A stretch of 64,000 nucleotides of DNA from Bacteroides fragilis (GCF_019583405.1 NZ_SZUU01000003.1:496001-560000); one strand, 5' to 3'; positions 51,641 to 59,536 are shown, numbered from the stretch's first letter. Notes: a model not told the origin generated them from the letters alone. Made by a program: numbers and translations.

Positions 51641-51649
51641 TAGTTTAGC
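51641..51649. promoter_or_regulatory. Candidate XRE half-site upstream of the DUF3987 gene
   Basis: TAGTTTAGC is the exact complement of GCTAAACTA in the operator at 51998-52015. It lies about 90 bp upstream of the DUF3987 start, so the XRE protein might regulate both transcription units. Confidence 0.35.
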
Positions 51650-51657
51650 AATTAGCC

Positions 51658-51900
51658 TTACTTGTTATTATACTCTTTAATAGAACTCTCAAAAATTCGG
51701 TTATCAGCAGTAGCCTTTAATACACCAGCCGCCATAAGGTCTGAGATTTTCTTGTGTGAGCGCCCCATCATTCTGGCTACTTGATTAATACTATAAGTCT
51801 TCTCTACATCCGATTCAGGAGGCTTTGGTAACTTCTTATCCAAAACTCTTTCCATTATCTTTTCGATAGCGGATTCTGTAGTAACAATTACTGTTTCCAT
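51658..51900 (-). CDS. Xis-like helix-turn-helix protein
   Basis: The 80-residue protein ends in a small HTH domain (about 35-78: KTYSINQVARMMGRSHKKIS, DLMAAGVLKATADNRIF), like excisionases and MerR-type factors. It is divergent from the XRE regulator across a 139-bp gap containing that gene's promoter and operator, and is upstream of the replication genes. A fragment of a homologous gene survives in element B at 54921-54985. Confidence 0.7.
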   Translation of the reverse strand: METVIVTTESAIEKIMERVLDKKLPKPPESDVEKTYSINQVARMMGRSHKKISDLMAAGVLKATADNRIFESSIKEYNNK

Positions 51901-51935
51901 ACTTCTACTTTTTTAATTAGAAAATCTGTTTATTA

Positions 51936-51966
51936 TTTGAACACTAAATTATATTTCTTATCTTTG
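51936..51966 (+). promoter_or_regulatory. XRE gene promoter: TTTG, 19 bp, TATCTTTG
   Basis: The -33 TTTG (51936-51939) and -7 TATCTTTG (51959-51966) are 19 bp apart, an ideal Bacteroides promoter, about 70 bp before the ATG at 52040. Confidence 0.75.
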
Positions 51967-51997
51967 ATGCTGCAAATATAGAAATAATATATTTAAA

Positions 51998-52015
51998 GCT
52001 AAACTATTAGTTTAG
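51998..52015. promoter_or_regulatory. Candidate XRE operator
   Basis: CTAAAC (51999-52004) and GTTTAG (52010-52015) form an inverted repeat around TATTA just downstream of the XRE promoter, a good position for autorepression. Confidence 0.5.
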
Positions 52016-52039
52016 TATTTAACTTTTAAATACAATTAT

Positions 52040-52699
52040 ATGGTTCATCTTGAAAGAATAAAGGAGTTGTGCGAAAAGAAAAACGTAACAATGAAACAGG
52101 CTGCCATCGAATTAGGTATGACAGAGCAGAGCTTGCATAAAATCATCAAGGCAAATTCAACTAAAATAGATACATTATTAAGTATATCTCAATACTTTAA
52201 CGTAGAACCAGCTTATTTCTTTGATAACTATCTGGCTGGTGCATCGGATGGTGTTTACATCAGTAAAAAAGAATTGGATGGACTTATTAAAAAGGTGATA
52301 GCTTACTCGATTCATGGCTTCGGGCTGGTAAAACTTGAATGGGATACTATGGAGCAAAAGTTTAATTCGTATTTCGATAGACTAAAAAAACAGTATAGTC
52401 CTGATGCTTCGGATTTAAAGTATATTTCTTCTTTACTGGAAACAGATGTTCATATCACCGATAAAACAACTCCTAAAGATGTAGCGCGAGTATTGATGAC
52501 CAAAGATGAATTTGATTTCACTTCTACCTATTATTACGGTATTCGCAGAATGGAAGTACAGGAAGAACTTCAAAAACTAACAGCCTTTTTGGATAAACAT
52601 AATATTCCTATATCCGATTCCATCAAGAAAGATATAGATGAACTTAAAAGTAGGATTAAGTATTATGAAGGTAAGAGTATTATAGGAAACAATAAGTAG
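52040..52699 (+). CDS. XRE-family transcriptional regulator
   Basis: The 219-residue protein has an N-terminal HTH_XRE domain (about 1-65: LCEKKNVTMKQAAIELGMTE, LHKIIKANSTKIDTLLSIS). The C-terminal region is helical and coiled-coil-like (about 150-215, RRMEVQEELQKLTAFLDKHN). It probably controls the divergent Xis-like/replication genes. The variable cargo begins just after it in both element A and the relic element B. Confidence 0.82.
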   Translation: MVHLERIKELCEKKNVTMKQAAIELGMTEQSLHKIIKANSTKIDTLLSISQYFNVEPAYFFDNYLAGASDGVYISKKELDGLIKKVIAYSIHGFGLVKLEWDTMEQKFNSYFDRLKKQYSPDASDLKYISSLLETDVHITDKTTPKDVARVLMTKDEFDFTSTYYYGIRRMEVQEELQKLTAFLDKHNIPISDSIKKDIDELKSRIKYYEGKSIIGNNK

Positions 52700-52917
52700 T
52701 AGGTTTCCATTAAAAAAGAAAAAGGCTTGGTACTTAAGATAATAAAATAGAAATAATTTGTTATCTTATCTATTCTAATTAGATTAAATACTATTTTTGT
52801 TATCTATTTAATGGTTAGAAGTCATATATTGTACATAATCTTACTGGTTTGCAAAATATAGAGTTCTAAAAATGGGTTATCCCCCTTAGGTGTTAAATCA
52901 AAATAAAATGAAGTAAA

Positions 52918-54060
52918 ATGAAAGCATTAAAAATTAAGAACTACAAGAATTTTGAAAAACTAGCACTAAATGATTTAGCTAGTATCAATTTGATTGTCGG
53001 AAAAAATAATGTGGGAAAATCGGCTTTACTTGAAGCAATATCTATTTTTGCTTCAAATGGCGATTTAGAATATATAAAATCAGTATTGGAAAGTCGTGGG
53101 GAAAGTGTACGTTTTGCTTCATCTGTAGAAAATTCCACAGAAAAAGAGTTGGAGAGATTCTTGTCTTTGTATCATGATAGAGATATGCAAGCCTTTCTAA
53201 ATACTCCCATTGAAATATCCGCTGATGAACAAATTGGGCTATTTAATGAGAATATAAGTTTTACTATGAGATTAGTAGAATATATTGAAAGTACAGAGAC
53301 AGACTCAGAAGGTTTTGAACGACCTTATAAAAAGATTCTAGATAATGACGAGAAATCAATAAGTGAAAATCCAGATACACATATAGGGTTACTATTAACC
53401 TATGCAGAGCGTAAAACTTTGTATGTGTTTAATGGAATGCGTAGAAGAAGTACTACTGATTTCTCAAGAGCCTGTGAATATGTTAGAACAAATCAAATTA
53501 TGGGTGATAAAAATCCATATCTTTTTGATAGAATAGCATTGACTCCGAATGAAAAGCATATCATCGAAGCTCTCCAAATCATTGAACCTCAGATTGAAAA
53601 TATTAATTTTTTAAAGGACGATAAGGTCTATGGAAAATTTAGTGATGAACGTGTACCATTTGTTGTATTTCCATATAGTACTAAGCGATATAGACTAAGT
53701 TCGATGGGAGATGGAATCAATAGAATATTAACTATTATTTTAGCAATGCTAAATTGTAAAAATGGCATTTTATTAATTGATGAATTCGAAAACGGATTAC
53801 ATTACTCTGTTCAATATGAGCTTTGGAAAGTTATTTTTCGACTTTCAGAAGAATTGAATATACAAGTATTTGTAACTACTCATAGTATTGATGCACTTCG
53901 AGGATTATCTCAATTGATAAGTGAATATCCGGCTGGAAAGCTGAAAGAAAAAATAGCTTGTTATTATTTACAAAAAACACAAGAAGGGATTATTAATAGT
54001 TATCGTTATGATTCAGATAATTTTGAATTTCTAATAAATGGGGGGGAAGATATCAGATGA
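52918..54060 (+). CDS. AAA15/AAA21-type ATPase (OLD/PARIS-like), candidate anti-phage component
   Basis: This 380-residue SMC-like ATPase has Walker A GKNNVGKSALL (residues 28-38), an inserted variable region (about 45-230), the ABC-type signature region (YRLSSMGDGINRILTIILAM), Walker B GILLIDEFENGLH and a switch histidine in VFVTTHSIDAL. The downstream TOPRIM gene overlaps by 4 bp. An ATPase of this class coupled to a TOPRIM protein is the architecture of OLD nucleases and of the PARIS system (AriA/AriB). Both proteins are shorter than typical PARIS members. Anti-phage function is inferred from architecture and location. Confidence 0.75.
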   Translation: MKALKIKNYKNFEKLALNDLASINLIVGKNNVGKSALLEAISIFASNGDLEYIKSVLESRGESVRFASSVENSTEKELERFLSLYHDRDMQAFLNTPIEISADEQIGLFNENISFTMRLVEYIESTETDSEGFERPYKKILDNDEKSISENPDTHIGLLLTYAERKTLYVFNGMRRRSTTDFSRACEYVRTNQIMGDKNPYLFDRIALTPNEKHIIEALQIIEPQIENINFLKDDKVYGKFSDERVPFVVFPYSTKRYRLSSMGDGINRILTIILAMLNCKNGILLIDEFENGLHYSVQYELWKVIFRLSEELNIQVFVTTHSIDALRGLSQLISEYPAGKLKEKIACYYLQKTQEGIINSYRYDSDNFEFLINGGEDIR

Positions 54061-54677
54061 GTTACGTTAATATTTATATTGAAACTAAAACTACTCTAAA
54101 TAAGCAAACAAATGAGGAACGATTTATTCGTCATATAGTGCAATTACTTAATGCTGATTTAAAGAATGAAATTAGGATATTTGGAACTGACGGATATACT
54201 AATCTAAAAGAGTATGCAAATCAGATGTTGCGAAATAGTGCTGACGGAGGTAAGAATTTAGTTATTTTTGATGCGGATTTTGTTACATCTAATGGAGGAT
54301 ATGAAAAGAGAAGAAAGGATATACTGAATTGGAAGAAGGATTGGGGCGTTGAATTTGAGCTATTCCTTTTTCCAAATAATCAAGAGGATGGAACATTTGA
54401 GCATCTTTTGGAATATCTTACTGTAGAAAAGCATAGAGGATTATTGAATTGCTTTAAAGGATATGAGATGTGTATAAACGGTCAAAATAATGAGGAGTAT
54501 AATGTTCCTGATCAAAAAGCTAAAATGTATACTTATATCAGTGCTTTAAAAAAGACACAACAAGAAACTAGCAAGTTTAAAAATGGAGATTGGTTTTTTG
54601 AACGGAACGATTTGTGGAACTTTAATGCAGAATATTTGAATGTATTGAAAGAGTTTCTTTTAAAACATTTATTTTAA
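54057..54677 (+). CDS. Small TOPRIM protein (DUF3226/DUF4435-like), partner of the ATPase
   Basis: This 206-residue protein fits a minimal TOPRIM fold: a first acidic residue in YVNIYIETKTTLN (Glu9), helix EERFIRHIVQLL, and the DxD in VIFDADFVTS (Asp72, Asp74). Then come a conserved FELFLFPNNQEDGTFEHLL and a tryptophan-rich end. It overlaps the ATPase stop by ATGA, so the two are made together. By analogy with AriB or OLD it could be a nuclease effector restrained by the ATPase. I am sure of the coupling, less of the family. Confidence 0.6.
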   Translation: MSYVNIYIETKTTLNKQTNEERFIRHIVQLLNADLKNEIRIFGTDGYTNLKEYANQMLRNSADGGKNLVIFDADFVTSNGGYEKRRKDILNWKKDWGVEFELFLFPNNQEDGTFEHLLEYLTVEKHRGLLNCFKGYEMCINGQNNEEYNVPDQKAKMYTYISALKKTQQETSKFKNGDWFFERNDLWNFNAEYLNVLKEFLLKHLF

Positions 54678-54799
54678 AAAATAGATTTGACTCCCAACAA
54701 AGAACTCAAATAAGATATAAGTTTCATATTTATATTACTGTGATGAAACTATAGGTATTCTAATATGTTGGGAATTAGTAGATTGTCTTATTGGTTTAA

Positions 54800-54815
54800 A
54801 ATCCGACAGAATCTC
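54800..54815 (+). repeat. Degenerate internal att core
   Basis: AATCCGACAGAATCTC differs from the 17-bp core by two substitutions, one further change and one missing base. It is preceded by TTGGTTTAA as at the right end and followed by left-end sequence, so it is a true A/B junction and not a chance match. Confidence 0.7.
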
Positions 54816-54920
54816 AAATGCCAATGAAGGATTAGAATGAAGATATCTAATCCTTTTGTTTTTTTAAAGTATTTACGTTCTTTGTGATAGAAGGATTGGA
54901 AGTCCTCTCGATATACGGTC

Positions 54921-55112
54921 CAGGATGTTTTGGTAACTTCTTACTCAATATTCTTTCCAATATCTTTTCGATAACGGATTCTGTAAGAGCTTCAAAAAGT
55001 ATCTGTTTTCTTGAGTAAACAATATTCCTATTACTGGCACTGTTGAAAAATATTGATGAGCTATAAAGCTGGATTGAGTATTATTGAAGTAAGAGTATAA
55101 TAGAAAATAGAA
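54921..55112. pseudogene. Fused remnants of an xis-like gene and an XRE regulator
   Basis: 54921-54985 aligns without gaps to 51816-51880 (57 of 65 bases by eye), the 5' part of the Xis-like gene. Straight after it, 54990-55112 aligns to about 52568-52695, the 3' end of the XRE gene (shared AATATTCCTAT, GGATTxAGTATTATxGAAG). The joint removes about 690 bp relative to element A. Neither fragment can encode a functional product. Confidence 0.7.
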
Positions 55113-55129
55113 ATAATTTGCCATTAGCA

Positions 55130-55870
55130 ATGGAACAGATATTTAATAAAGAACAGCAAGAGAAAGCGCAGCTCATATTGAATCATCCTTTGGCGAAGCT
55201 ATCGGATTTGCGCTCAAATGAGATAAAGGATTTAGCCGTAGTGTGTTGCTACTATTCCGGTAAGATAGAGGGAAATACCTATACTTATGTAGAAACAGAA
55301 GCATTGCTTAAAGATGGTATCACTTCTGAAAAGAAGTATGAGGATGCTAAGATGTTGAAGAATTTATATAATACTTTCATCTCCGAGATGGAATATATCA
55401 ATAAAGGGAAAAATCAGGAAGTGATTGATGAACGTACCTTATTCAGGGTGCATCAATCCATATCTACAGGTTTGGTTTCCGATGAAGAATCAGGTTATTT
55501 AAGAACAAGGGCTGTCCGTATTAGCAGTACAGAATATATATCGCCTAAAGACTTGCATGGCATCCGGGCAAAGTTGAATGAAATACTATATCAACAGGAA
55601 CAATATACAAATCCATTGGAACGAGCCGTTTACCTTCATTGCAACATTGCCAAACTGCAACCTTTCATTGATGGGAACAAACGTACCTCCCGAATGGTAG
55701 AAAGCATTGCATTAATGAACGCTGATATTATCCCCGTTTATTCTTCAAGGGATGCTGATATATTGAATTACAGGAAAGGGTTAATTGCCTTTTATGAAAC
55801 GGGAGATTATTCGCCGTATGCTGATTATTTCCTGAACAAACAAGTAGAACGAATTAAAGAGATAGAATAA
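55130..55870 (+). CDS. Fic-fold protein with catalytic His replaced by Gln
   Basis: The ATG at 55130 (MEQIFNKEQQEKAQ) is preferred to a TTG 12 bp earlier. The 246-residue protein has an N-terminal inhibitory-type motif (YYSGKIEGNTYT, fits [ST]xxxE[GN]) and a Fic core. The core reads LQPFIDGNKRTSR where HPFxxGNGRxxR is expected: Gln177 replaces the catalytic His, and Lys replaces the last Gly. AMP transfer is therefore doubtful. It ends 2 bp before a second, canonical Fic gene. It may be a regulator or decoy partner of that protein. Confidence 0.8.
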   Translation: MEQIFNKEQQEKAQLILNHPLAKLSDLRSNEIKDLAVVCCYYSGKIEGNTYTYVETEALLKDGITSEKKYEDAKMLKNLYNTFISEMEYINKGKNQEVIDERTLFRVHQSISTGLVSDEESGYLRTRAVRISSTEYISPKDLHGIRAKLNEILYQQEQYTNPLERAVYLHCNIAKLQPFIDGNKRTSRMVESIALMNADIIPVYSSRDADILNYRKGLIAFYETGDYSPYADYFLNKQVERIKEIE

Positions 55871-55872
55871 TC

Positions 55873-56634
55873 ATGAATGAAGATATAAATGTTATGCTGA
55901 AAGAGGTGGATGTTCTCAAAGAACAGCTATCATCTTTGCGTCCATTGCCCGAAGAAGCTTTGAAAAAGATTCAGGATGCTTTTGATATTGAATACACTTA
56001 TGAAAGTAACCGCATAGAAGGTAATACGCTCACTTTGCAGGAAACAGCCCTTGTAGTGAACGAAGGCGTTACCATTTCGGGAAAGTCCATGCGTGAACAT
56101 TTGGAAGCAATCAATCATGCGGAAGCTATCAGTTATATTAAAGATATTGCCAAACAAGATATAGAGATAAGCGAACGTACCATCAAAGAGATACACGCCC
56201 TTATTCTTCATGGGATAGACCGTGAGAATGCCGGAAGATATCGCAACGTTCCGGTGATGATTTCCGGTAGTACGCATATACCACCGCAACCTTATCTGAT
56301 AGAGAAGCTGATGGAAGATTTCATTCTCCGTTTCAAGCAAATGGAAGCTGAAGATGTGCATCCTGTTCTTATTGCTGCCTACCTGCATGATGAACTGGTG
56401 CGTATTCATCCCTTTATAGATGGCAATGGGCGCACTTCTCGCTTGTTGATGAACTTGTATCTTCTTCGTCATGGCTATGTTATCATTACCTTGAAAGGTA
56501 GTAATGATGCAAAGGTAAGCTACTACATGGCTTTGGAAAAGTCGCACACGGAACAGTTGCCGGAAGAGTTTCAGAAAGTGGTAGTTGAAGCCGAGATAGC
56601 TGCTTTGCGGAAGTATTTGTCTATCATGGCTTAG
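55873..56634 (+). CDS. Fic-family AMPylase with intact active site
   Basis: This 253-residue protein has the full Fic motif HPFIDGNGRTSR (His179) and an N-terminal inhibitory helix YESNRIEGNTL ([ST]xxxE[GN]), making it a class II, self-restrained Fic enzyme. Such enzymes transfer AMP or another nucleotide to target proteins and often act as toxins. Its start is 2 bp after the upstream Fic stop, so the two are translated together. The target is unknown. Confidence 0.88.
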   Translation: MNEDINVMLKEVDVLKEQLSSLRPLPEEALKKIQDAFDIEYTYESNRIEGNTLTLQETALVVNEGVTISGKSMREHLEAINHAEAISYIKDIAKQDIEISERTIKEIHALILHGIDRENAGRYRNVPVMISGSTHIPPQPYLIEKLMEDFILRFKQMEAEDVHPVLIAAYLHDELVRIHPFIDGNGRTSRLLMNLYLLRHGYVIITLKGSNDAKVSYYMALEKSHTEQLPEEFQKVVVEAEIAALRKYLSIMA

Positions 56635-56739
56635 GTTCACTTTTAAAGAAGAAATAGAATAAATCTTTCCATTTTTTCTTTGCAAATCAAATTTATCAGT
56701 TTATCTTTGTGGTTATTAATAAACGATTTAAACAGAATA

Positions 56740-56764
56740 TTTGTTTTACAATTGTTTTACAGTA
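56740..56764 (+). repeat. Right copy of the 25-bp end repeat
   Basis: Identical to 42013-42037 at the left end. It lies 57 bp inside the right att, whereas the left copy is about 108 bp inside the left att. Confidence 0.65.
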
Positions 56765-56821
56765 GCAAGACTAAAAAGATTCTAATCAACTGGAAATAAA
56801 GGGATTATCTTGTCGGTTTAA

Positions 56822-56838
56822 AATCCGCCAGGAACCTC
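56822..56838 (+). repeat. Right attachment site (att core, 17 bp)
   Basis: AATCCGCCAGGAACCTC is an exact copy of the tRNA-Cys 3' end at 41888-41904. Upstream the tRNA similarity fades (CGGTTTAA against CGGTTCG), as expected for the distal att of an element that targets a tRNA gene. Confidence 0.85.
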
Positions 56839-56850
56839 AATCATTACTTT

Positions 56851-56887
56851 AAATCCCTTGAAAGTCAAGTGCTTTCAAGGGATTTTT
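56851..56887 (+). terminator. Original tRNA-Cys terminator, displaced by the insertion
   Basis: A perfect 14-bp stem AAATCCCTTGAAAG (56851-56864) / CTTTCAAGGGATTT (56872-56885) with a T-run. It lies immediately outside the right att, where the host tRNA terminator would be before integration. Confidence 0.75.
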
Positions 56888-57127
56888 TTGTTGGATTCCA
56901 ATCTGGCGACCAATAAATTCATTCTTTCCACACTATCGCAGTAAAAAATAGGACACAATCCCCCAAATACATATACAAGCCATTTGAGCATATCCGACAG
57001 ATGAGGATTCCATATTTCCGTATAATATGCCGTAAGGCATATAAAAATGCAGTACATAGTAGAGTGTATTGCATTTTTCTTATATTTGCAAGTACTTTCA
57101 TGAAAGGTAAAACAAGACTATAAAAAA

Positions 57128-58213
57128 ATGAAAACGAAAAAGTTATCAAAACTACTACTGTTGTTCTTGTGCACAATTAATCTTATTGGTTGCAACAATG
57201 AAGAAACGGAATCTGCCTACCATTTGGAGTTGACTGTAAATTCATGCAAAATCATATTGGGCGGTAGTGAATCTGTAAAGCTGACGGCCCATGAAAACAC
57301 GACATTGGATATAACTGATGGTGAAGTGGCTGATGCTGTTTATACATGGGGTGGAAATACGGAATATGCCTCTGATATCAAAATTACAGGTAAGAGGGAT
57401 GGAGAAACCGATATTCTCGTTACCGATCATGAAACAGGAGAGACTGCCACGATAAAAGTGGAAGTGACCAAAGCGCCGATGCCTCACCTTGCACTTAAAA
57501 AAGGGAATAGGAAAAATGTTTTTGACCGTATGGATTTTTATCTAACAAATGATGGTTCGCAATCTATAACGATGGGATTACTGTCAGAAGTATGCGATTC
57601 AATAGTCTGGACAGTGAATGGACAGAAAGGCAGCTATCGGGTGTATGAACGTGAAAGTGGAGAAGGAGTGGTTAAAAGCCATTTGGTCATGGAGTGGGGA
57701 CACTGCTTTGTATTCTCCGGAGATTATGAAACTTGCCTTACAGCATGGAAGGATAACAAGGTGCTTTACCAAGACATACTTTCGGTTACTATCATTAATG
57801 ATAAAGATTTTATGGGATTTAATTGGAAGGATGTGACCAATACTTCACAGGCGTGGACTTCTTATGCCGATGTTATCGGCAGTAACCCTGATTTGATGAC
57901 TACTTATCGGTTTAATGCTGGTGTCCCATCAGTGGAAGTTGCATACTTTAATGTTACGAGCGATAAATATCTGAGCCAAAGCTATAATGGGCTTTATAAC
58001 TACTTCTGTTCATTCTATTCGCAACCTACTTACGAAGATAAAAAGGATAAGCAAAAGATCTTTCGATTATATGAGGAACTGTTTTCCGAGCAAAAGGTAT
58101 ATCCGAATGCCTATCCGTGCGCTATATGGGTTACAGATAACGCCAATGCTGTTTTATTACTTGACGAAGACGATTCGGCACGCTATATCGTTTATGCAGA
58201 ACCAAGACAGTGA
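57128..58213 (+). CDS. Ig-like surface lipoprotein of unknown function
   Basis: This 361-residue protein has a lipoprotein signal (about 1-22, lipobox LIGC). A beta-sandwich domain follows (about 30-115: LELTVNSCKIILGGSESVKL, TDILVTDHETGETATIKVEV), like bacterial Ig-like/BIG2 repeats, and then a C-terminal region (about 125-361) that I do not recognise, with several aromatic residues and four cysteines. It is the first gene outside the insertion, with no operon partner. Confidence 0.6.
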   Translation: MKTKKLSKLLLLFLCTINLIGCNNEETESAYHLELTVNSCKIILGGSESVKLTAHENTTLDITDGEVADAVYTWGGNTEYASDIKITGKRDGETDILVTDHETGETATIKVEVTKAPMPHLALKKGNRKNVFDRMDFYLTNDGSQSITMGLLSEVCDSIVWTVNGQKGSYRVYERESGEGVVKSHLVMEWGHCFVFSGDYETCLTAWKDNKVLYQDILSVTIINDKDFMGFNWKDVTNTSQAWTSYADVIGSNPDLMTTYRFNAGVPSVEVAYFNVTSDKYLSQSYNGLYNYFCSFYSQPTYEDKKDKQKIFRLYEELFSEQKVYPNAYPCAIWVTDNANAVLLLDEDDSARYIVYAEPRQ

Positions 58214-58365
58214 TAAAATTATTTTTTATGCAGGAAACCCTCAGTGAAGTTTTTTCGTTTAAATTCACTACATTGGTGCTTTGTGATTTATTAATAATAG
58301 TCATAAAGTGGCACTATCCCGGTCAGTTGGTTGATAATGTCTAAATTTAAAGTGAGGGTGCGTAT

Positions 58366-59118
58366 ATGGATACTGATTTTGTAAATTTGACAACAGAAAA
58401 CCTTGCCGATGAGCATTTATGTTGCATTATCCGCAGTAAAAAGCCACATCAGGGTATTGAAGCAAAGCGGCGATGGCTTTCTGACCGGCTGAATGAAGGT
58501 CACGTCTTTAGAAAATTGAATGCAAAGGCTACGGTTTTTATCGAATATGCTCCCCTTGAAACAGCTTGGGTCCCCATAACCGGTGATAACTATTATTACG
58601 TATATTGCTTATGGGTTTTAGGTAGTTACAAAGGAAAAGGGTATGCAAAGTCATTGATGGAGTATTGTTTGGCTGATGCCAAAGCAAAGGGTAAATCCGG
58701 TATTTGTATGCTGGGAGCAAAAAAACAAAAATCCTGGCTTTCTGACCAATCATTTGCGAAGAAGTTCGGTTTTGAAGTTGTTGATACTACTGATAATGGA
58801 TATGAATTGCTTGCGCTTTCTTTTGACGGAACAATACCCCGGTTTGCGCAAAATGTAAAGAAGCAGGAGATTGAAAGCAAAGAACTGACGATTTACTATG
58901 ATATGCAATGTCCCTATATCTGTCAAAATATTGAAATGATAAAACAGTATTGCGAAATGAATGATGTTCCCGTATCTTTCATTCAAGTGGATACGTTACA
59001 AAAAGCAAAGGAATTGCCCTGCGTTTTCAATAACTGGGCTGTATTCTATAAAGGAAAGTTTGAGACTGTGAATTTATTGTTGGATCTCAACTATTTAAAG
59101 AGGATACTCAAAAAGTGA
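58366..59118 (+). CDS. GNAT acetyltransferase with C-terminal YoaP-like domain
   Basis: The N-terminal GNAT domain (about 1-165) of this 250-residue protein shows the acetyl-CoA loop GSYKGKGYAKSLMEYCLADA and FAKKFGFEVVDTTDNGYELL. The C-terminal part (about 175-250) has CxxxC in YDMQCPYICQNIEM and a thioredoxin-like pattern (VPVSFIQVDTLQKAKELPCV, NWAVFYKGKFETV) matching the YoaP domain. The acceptor substrate is unknown. It stands alone. Confidence 0.85.
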   Translation: MDTDFVNLTTENLADEHLCCIIRSKKPHQGIEAKRRWLSDRLNEGHVFRKLNAKATVFIEYAPLETAWVPITGDNYYYVYCLWVLGSYKGKGYAKSLMEYCLADAKAKGKSGICMLGAKKQKSWLSDQSFAKKFGFEVVDTTDNGYELLALSFDGTIPRFAQNVKKQEIESKELTIYYDMQCPYICQNIEMIKQYCEMNDVPVSFIQVDTLQKAKELPCVFNNWAVFYKGKFETVNLLLDLNYLKRILKK

Positions 59119-59242
59119 AAATGTAAATTCGGATATTTTTTGTGAGCTTTGCTGTCTGATCCCATATAATTTTAGGCTTTTTCTTATCAGTAATTAGAGA
59201 ATTTATTGTCTATTACTTTTGTTGCAAACCTAAAAAAACATC

Positions 59243-59536
59243 ATGAAAAAGATTTTATTTATTCTATTCACAGTTCAGCTTGTTTTGATTCCTCAAATAA
59301 TAGAGAGTTATGCTGTAAATTCTATCAGAAATAATCATGAATATTCGGCAACTAATCAAGGAAAGAAAACAATCAACAAAGACATTCTTGGAAATACCAT
59401 TGTTGAGGATGGTAGGGGTTATAAAAAGACCATTAAGACAGATATCTTCGGTAACAAAATAATCGAAAATAATCGTGGGAAAAAACAAGTCGTCAAAAAA
59501 GATATATTCGGAAATATTATTATTGAAGGTTACTAA
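59243..59536 (+). CDS. Small secreted protein built of three 20-residue repeats
   Basis: A signal peptide (about 1-23) and short linker are followed by three tandem units: KKTINKDILGNTIVEDGRG, KKTIKTDIFGNKIIENNRG, and KKQVVKKDIFGNIIIEGY. Each has the core KKxxxKDIxGNxIxE. The pattern recalls beta-hairpin repeats such as YD or MORN-like units. I do not recognise the family. The protein is 97 residues long and highly charged after the signal. Confidence 0.6.
   Translation: MKKILFILFTVQLVLIPQIIESYAVNSIRNNHEYSATNQGKKTINKDILGNTIVEDGRGYKKTIKTDIFGNKIIENNRGKKQVVKKDIFGNIIIEGY

Larger units (their letters stand above)
41888..54815. mobile_element. Element A: mobilizable integrative element at tRNA-Cys (about 12.9 kb)
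   Basis: It is bounded by the att core in the tRNA (41888-41904) and a worn copy at 54800-54815. Content in order: tyrosine integrase, leader-controlled MutS2-like gene, RteC-like regulator, HTH protein, mobilization module (coiled-coil protein, relaxase, MobC-like protein, candidate oriT), primase, DUF3987 protein, Xis-like HTH, XRE regulator, AAA-ATPase/TOPRIM pair. There is no type IV secretion system, so it would be mobilized by a helper such as a CTnDOT-like element. The cargo genes look AT-richer than the mob genes. Confidence 0.8.
54678..55129. other. Junction between element A and element B
   Basis: It holds the AT-rich right end of A (to about 54799), the worn att (54800-54815), a copy of the left-end terminator and adjoining sequence (54816-54912), then a fusion of xis-like and XRE fragments (54921-55112), and finally the upstream region of the first Fic gene. 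Confidence 0.7.
54800..56838. mobile_element. Element B: collapsed relative of element A (about 2.0 kb)
   Basis: It starts with the worn att and a copy of A's left end (54816-54912 resembles 41905-41998), continues with remnants matching A's xis-like and XRE genes, carries two Fic genes, and ends with the exact 25-bp end repeat (56740-56764) and the exact att (56822-56838). Integrase, mob and replication genes are gone. It is colinear with A apart from two large deletions. Confidence 0.75.
56635..57127. other. Right end of the insertion and flanking host sequence
   Basis: It contains the 25-bp end repeat (56740-56764), the right att (56822-56838) and the host tRNA terminator (56851-56887), followed by about 240 bp of host sequence with no convincing gene. 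A short minus-strand frame there looks non-coding. Confidence 0.65.

Noticed and set aside
52918..54677. Retron or Gabija reading of the ATPase pair
   Set aside because: There is no reverse transcriptase or msr/msd-like RNA, and no UvrD-type helicase partner.
56875..57176. Minus-strand frames between the right att and the lipoprotein gene
   Set aside because: They cover the terminator and the lipoprotein upstream region, start in low-complexity sequence and match no family known to me.
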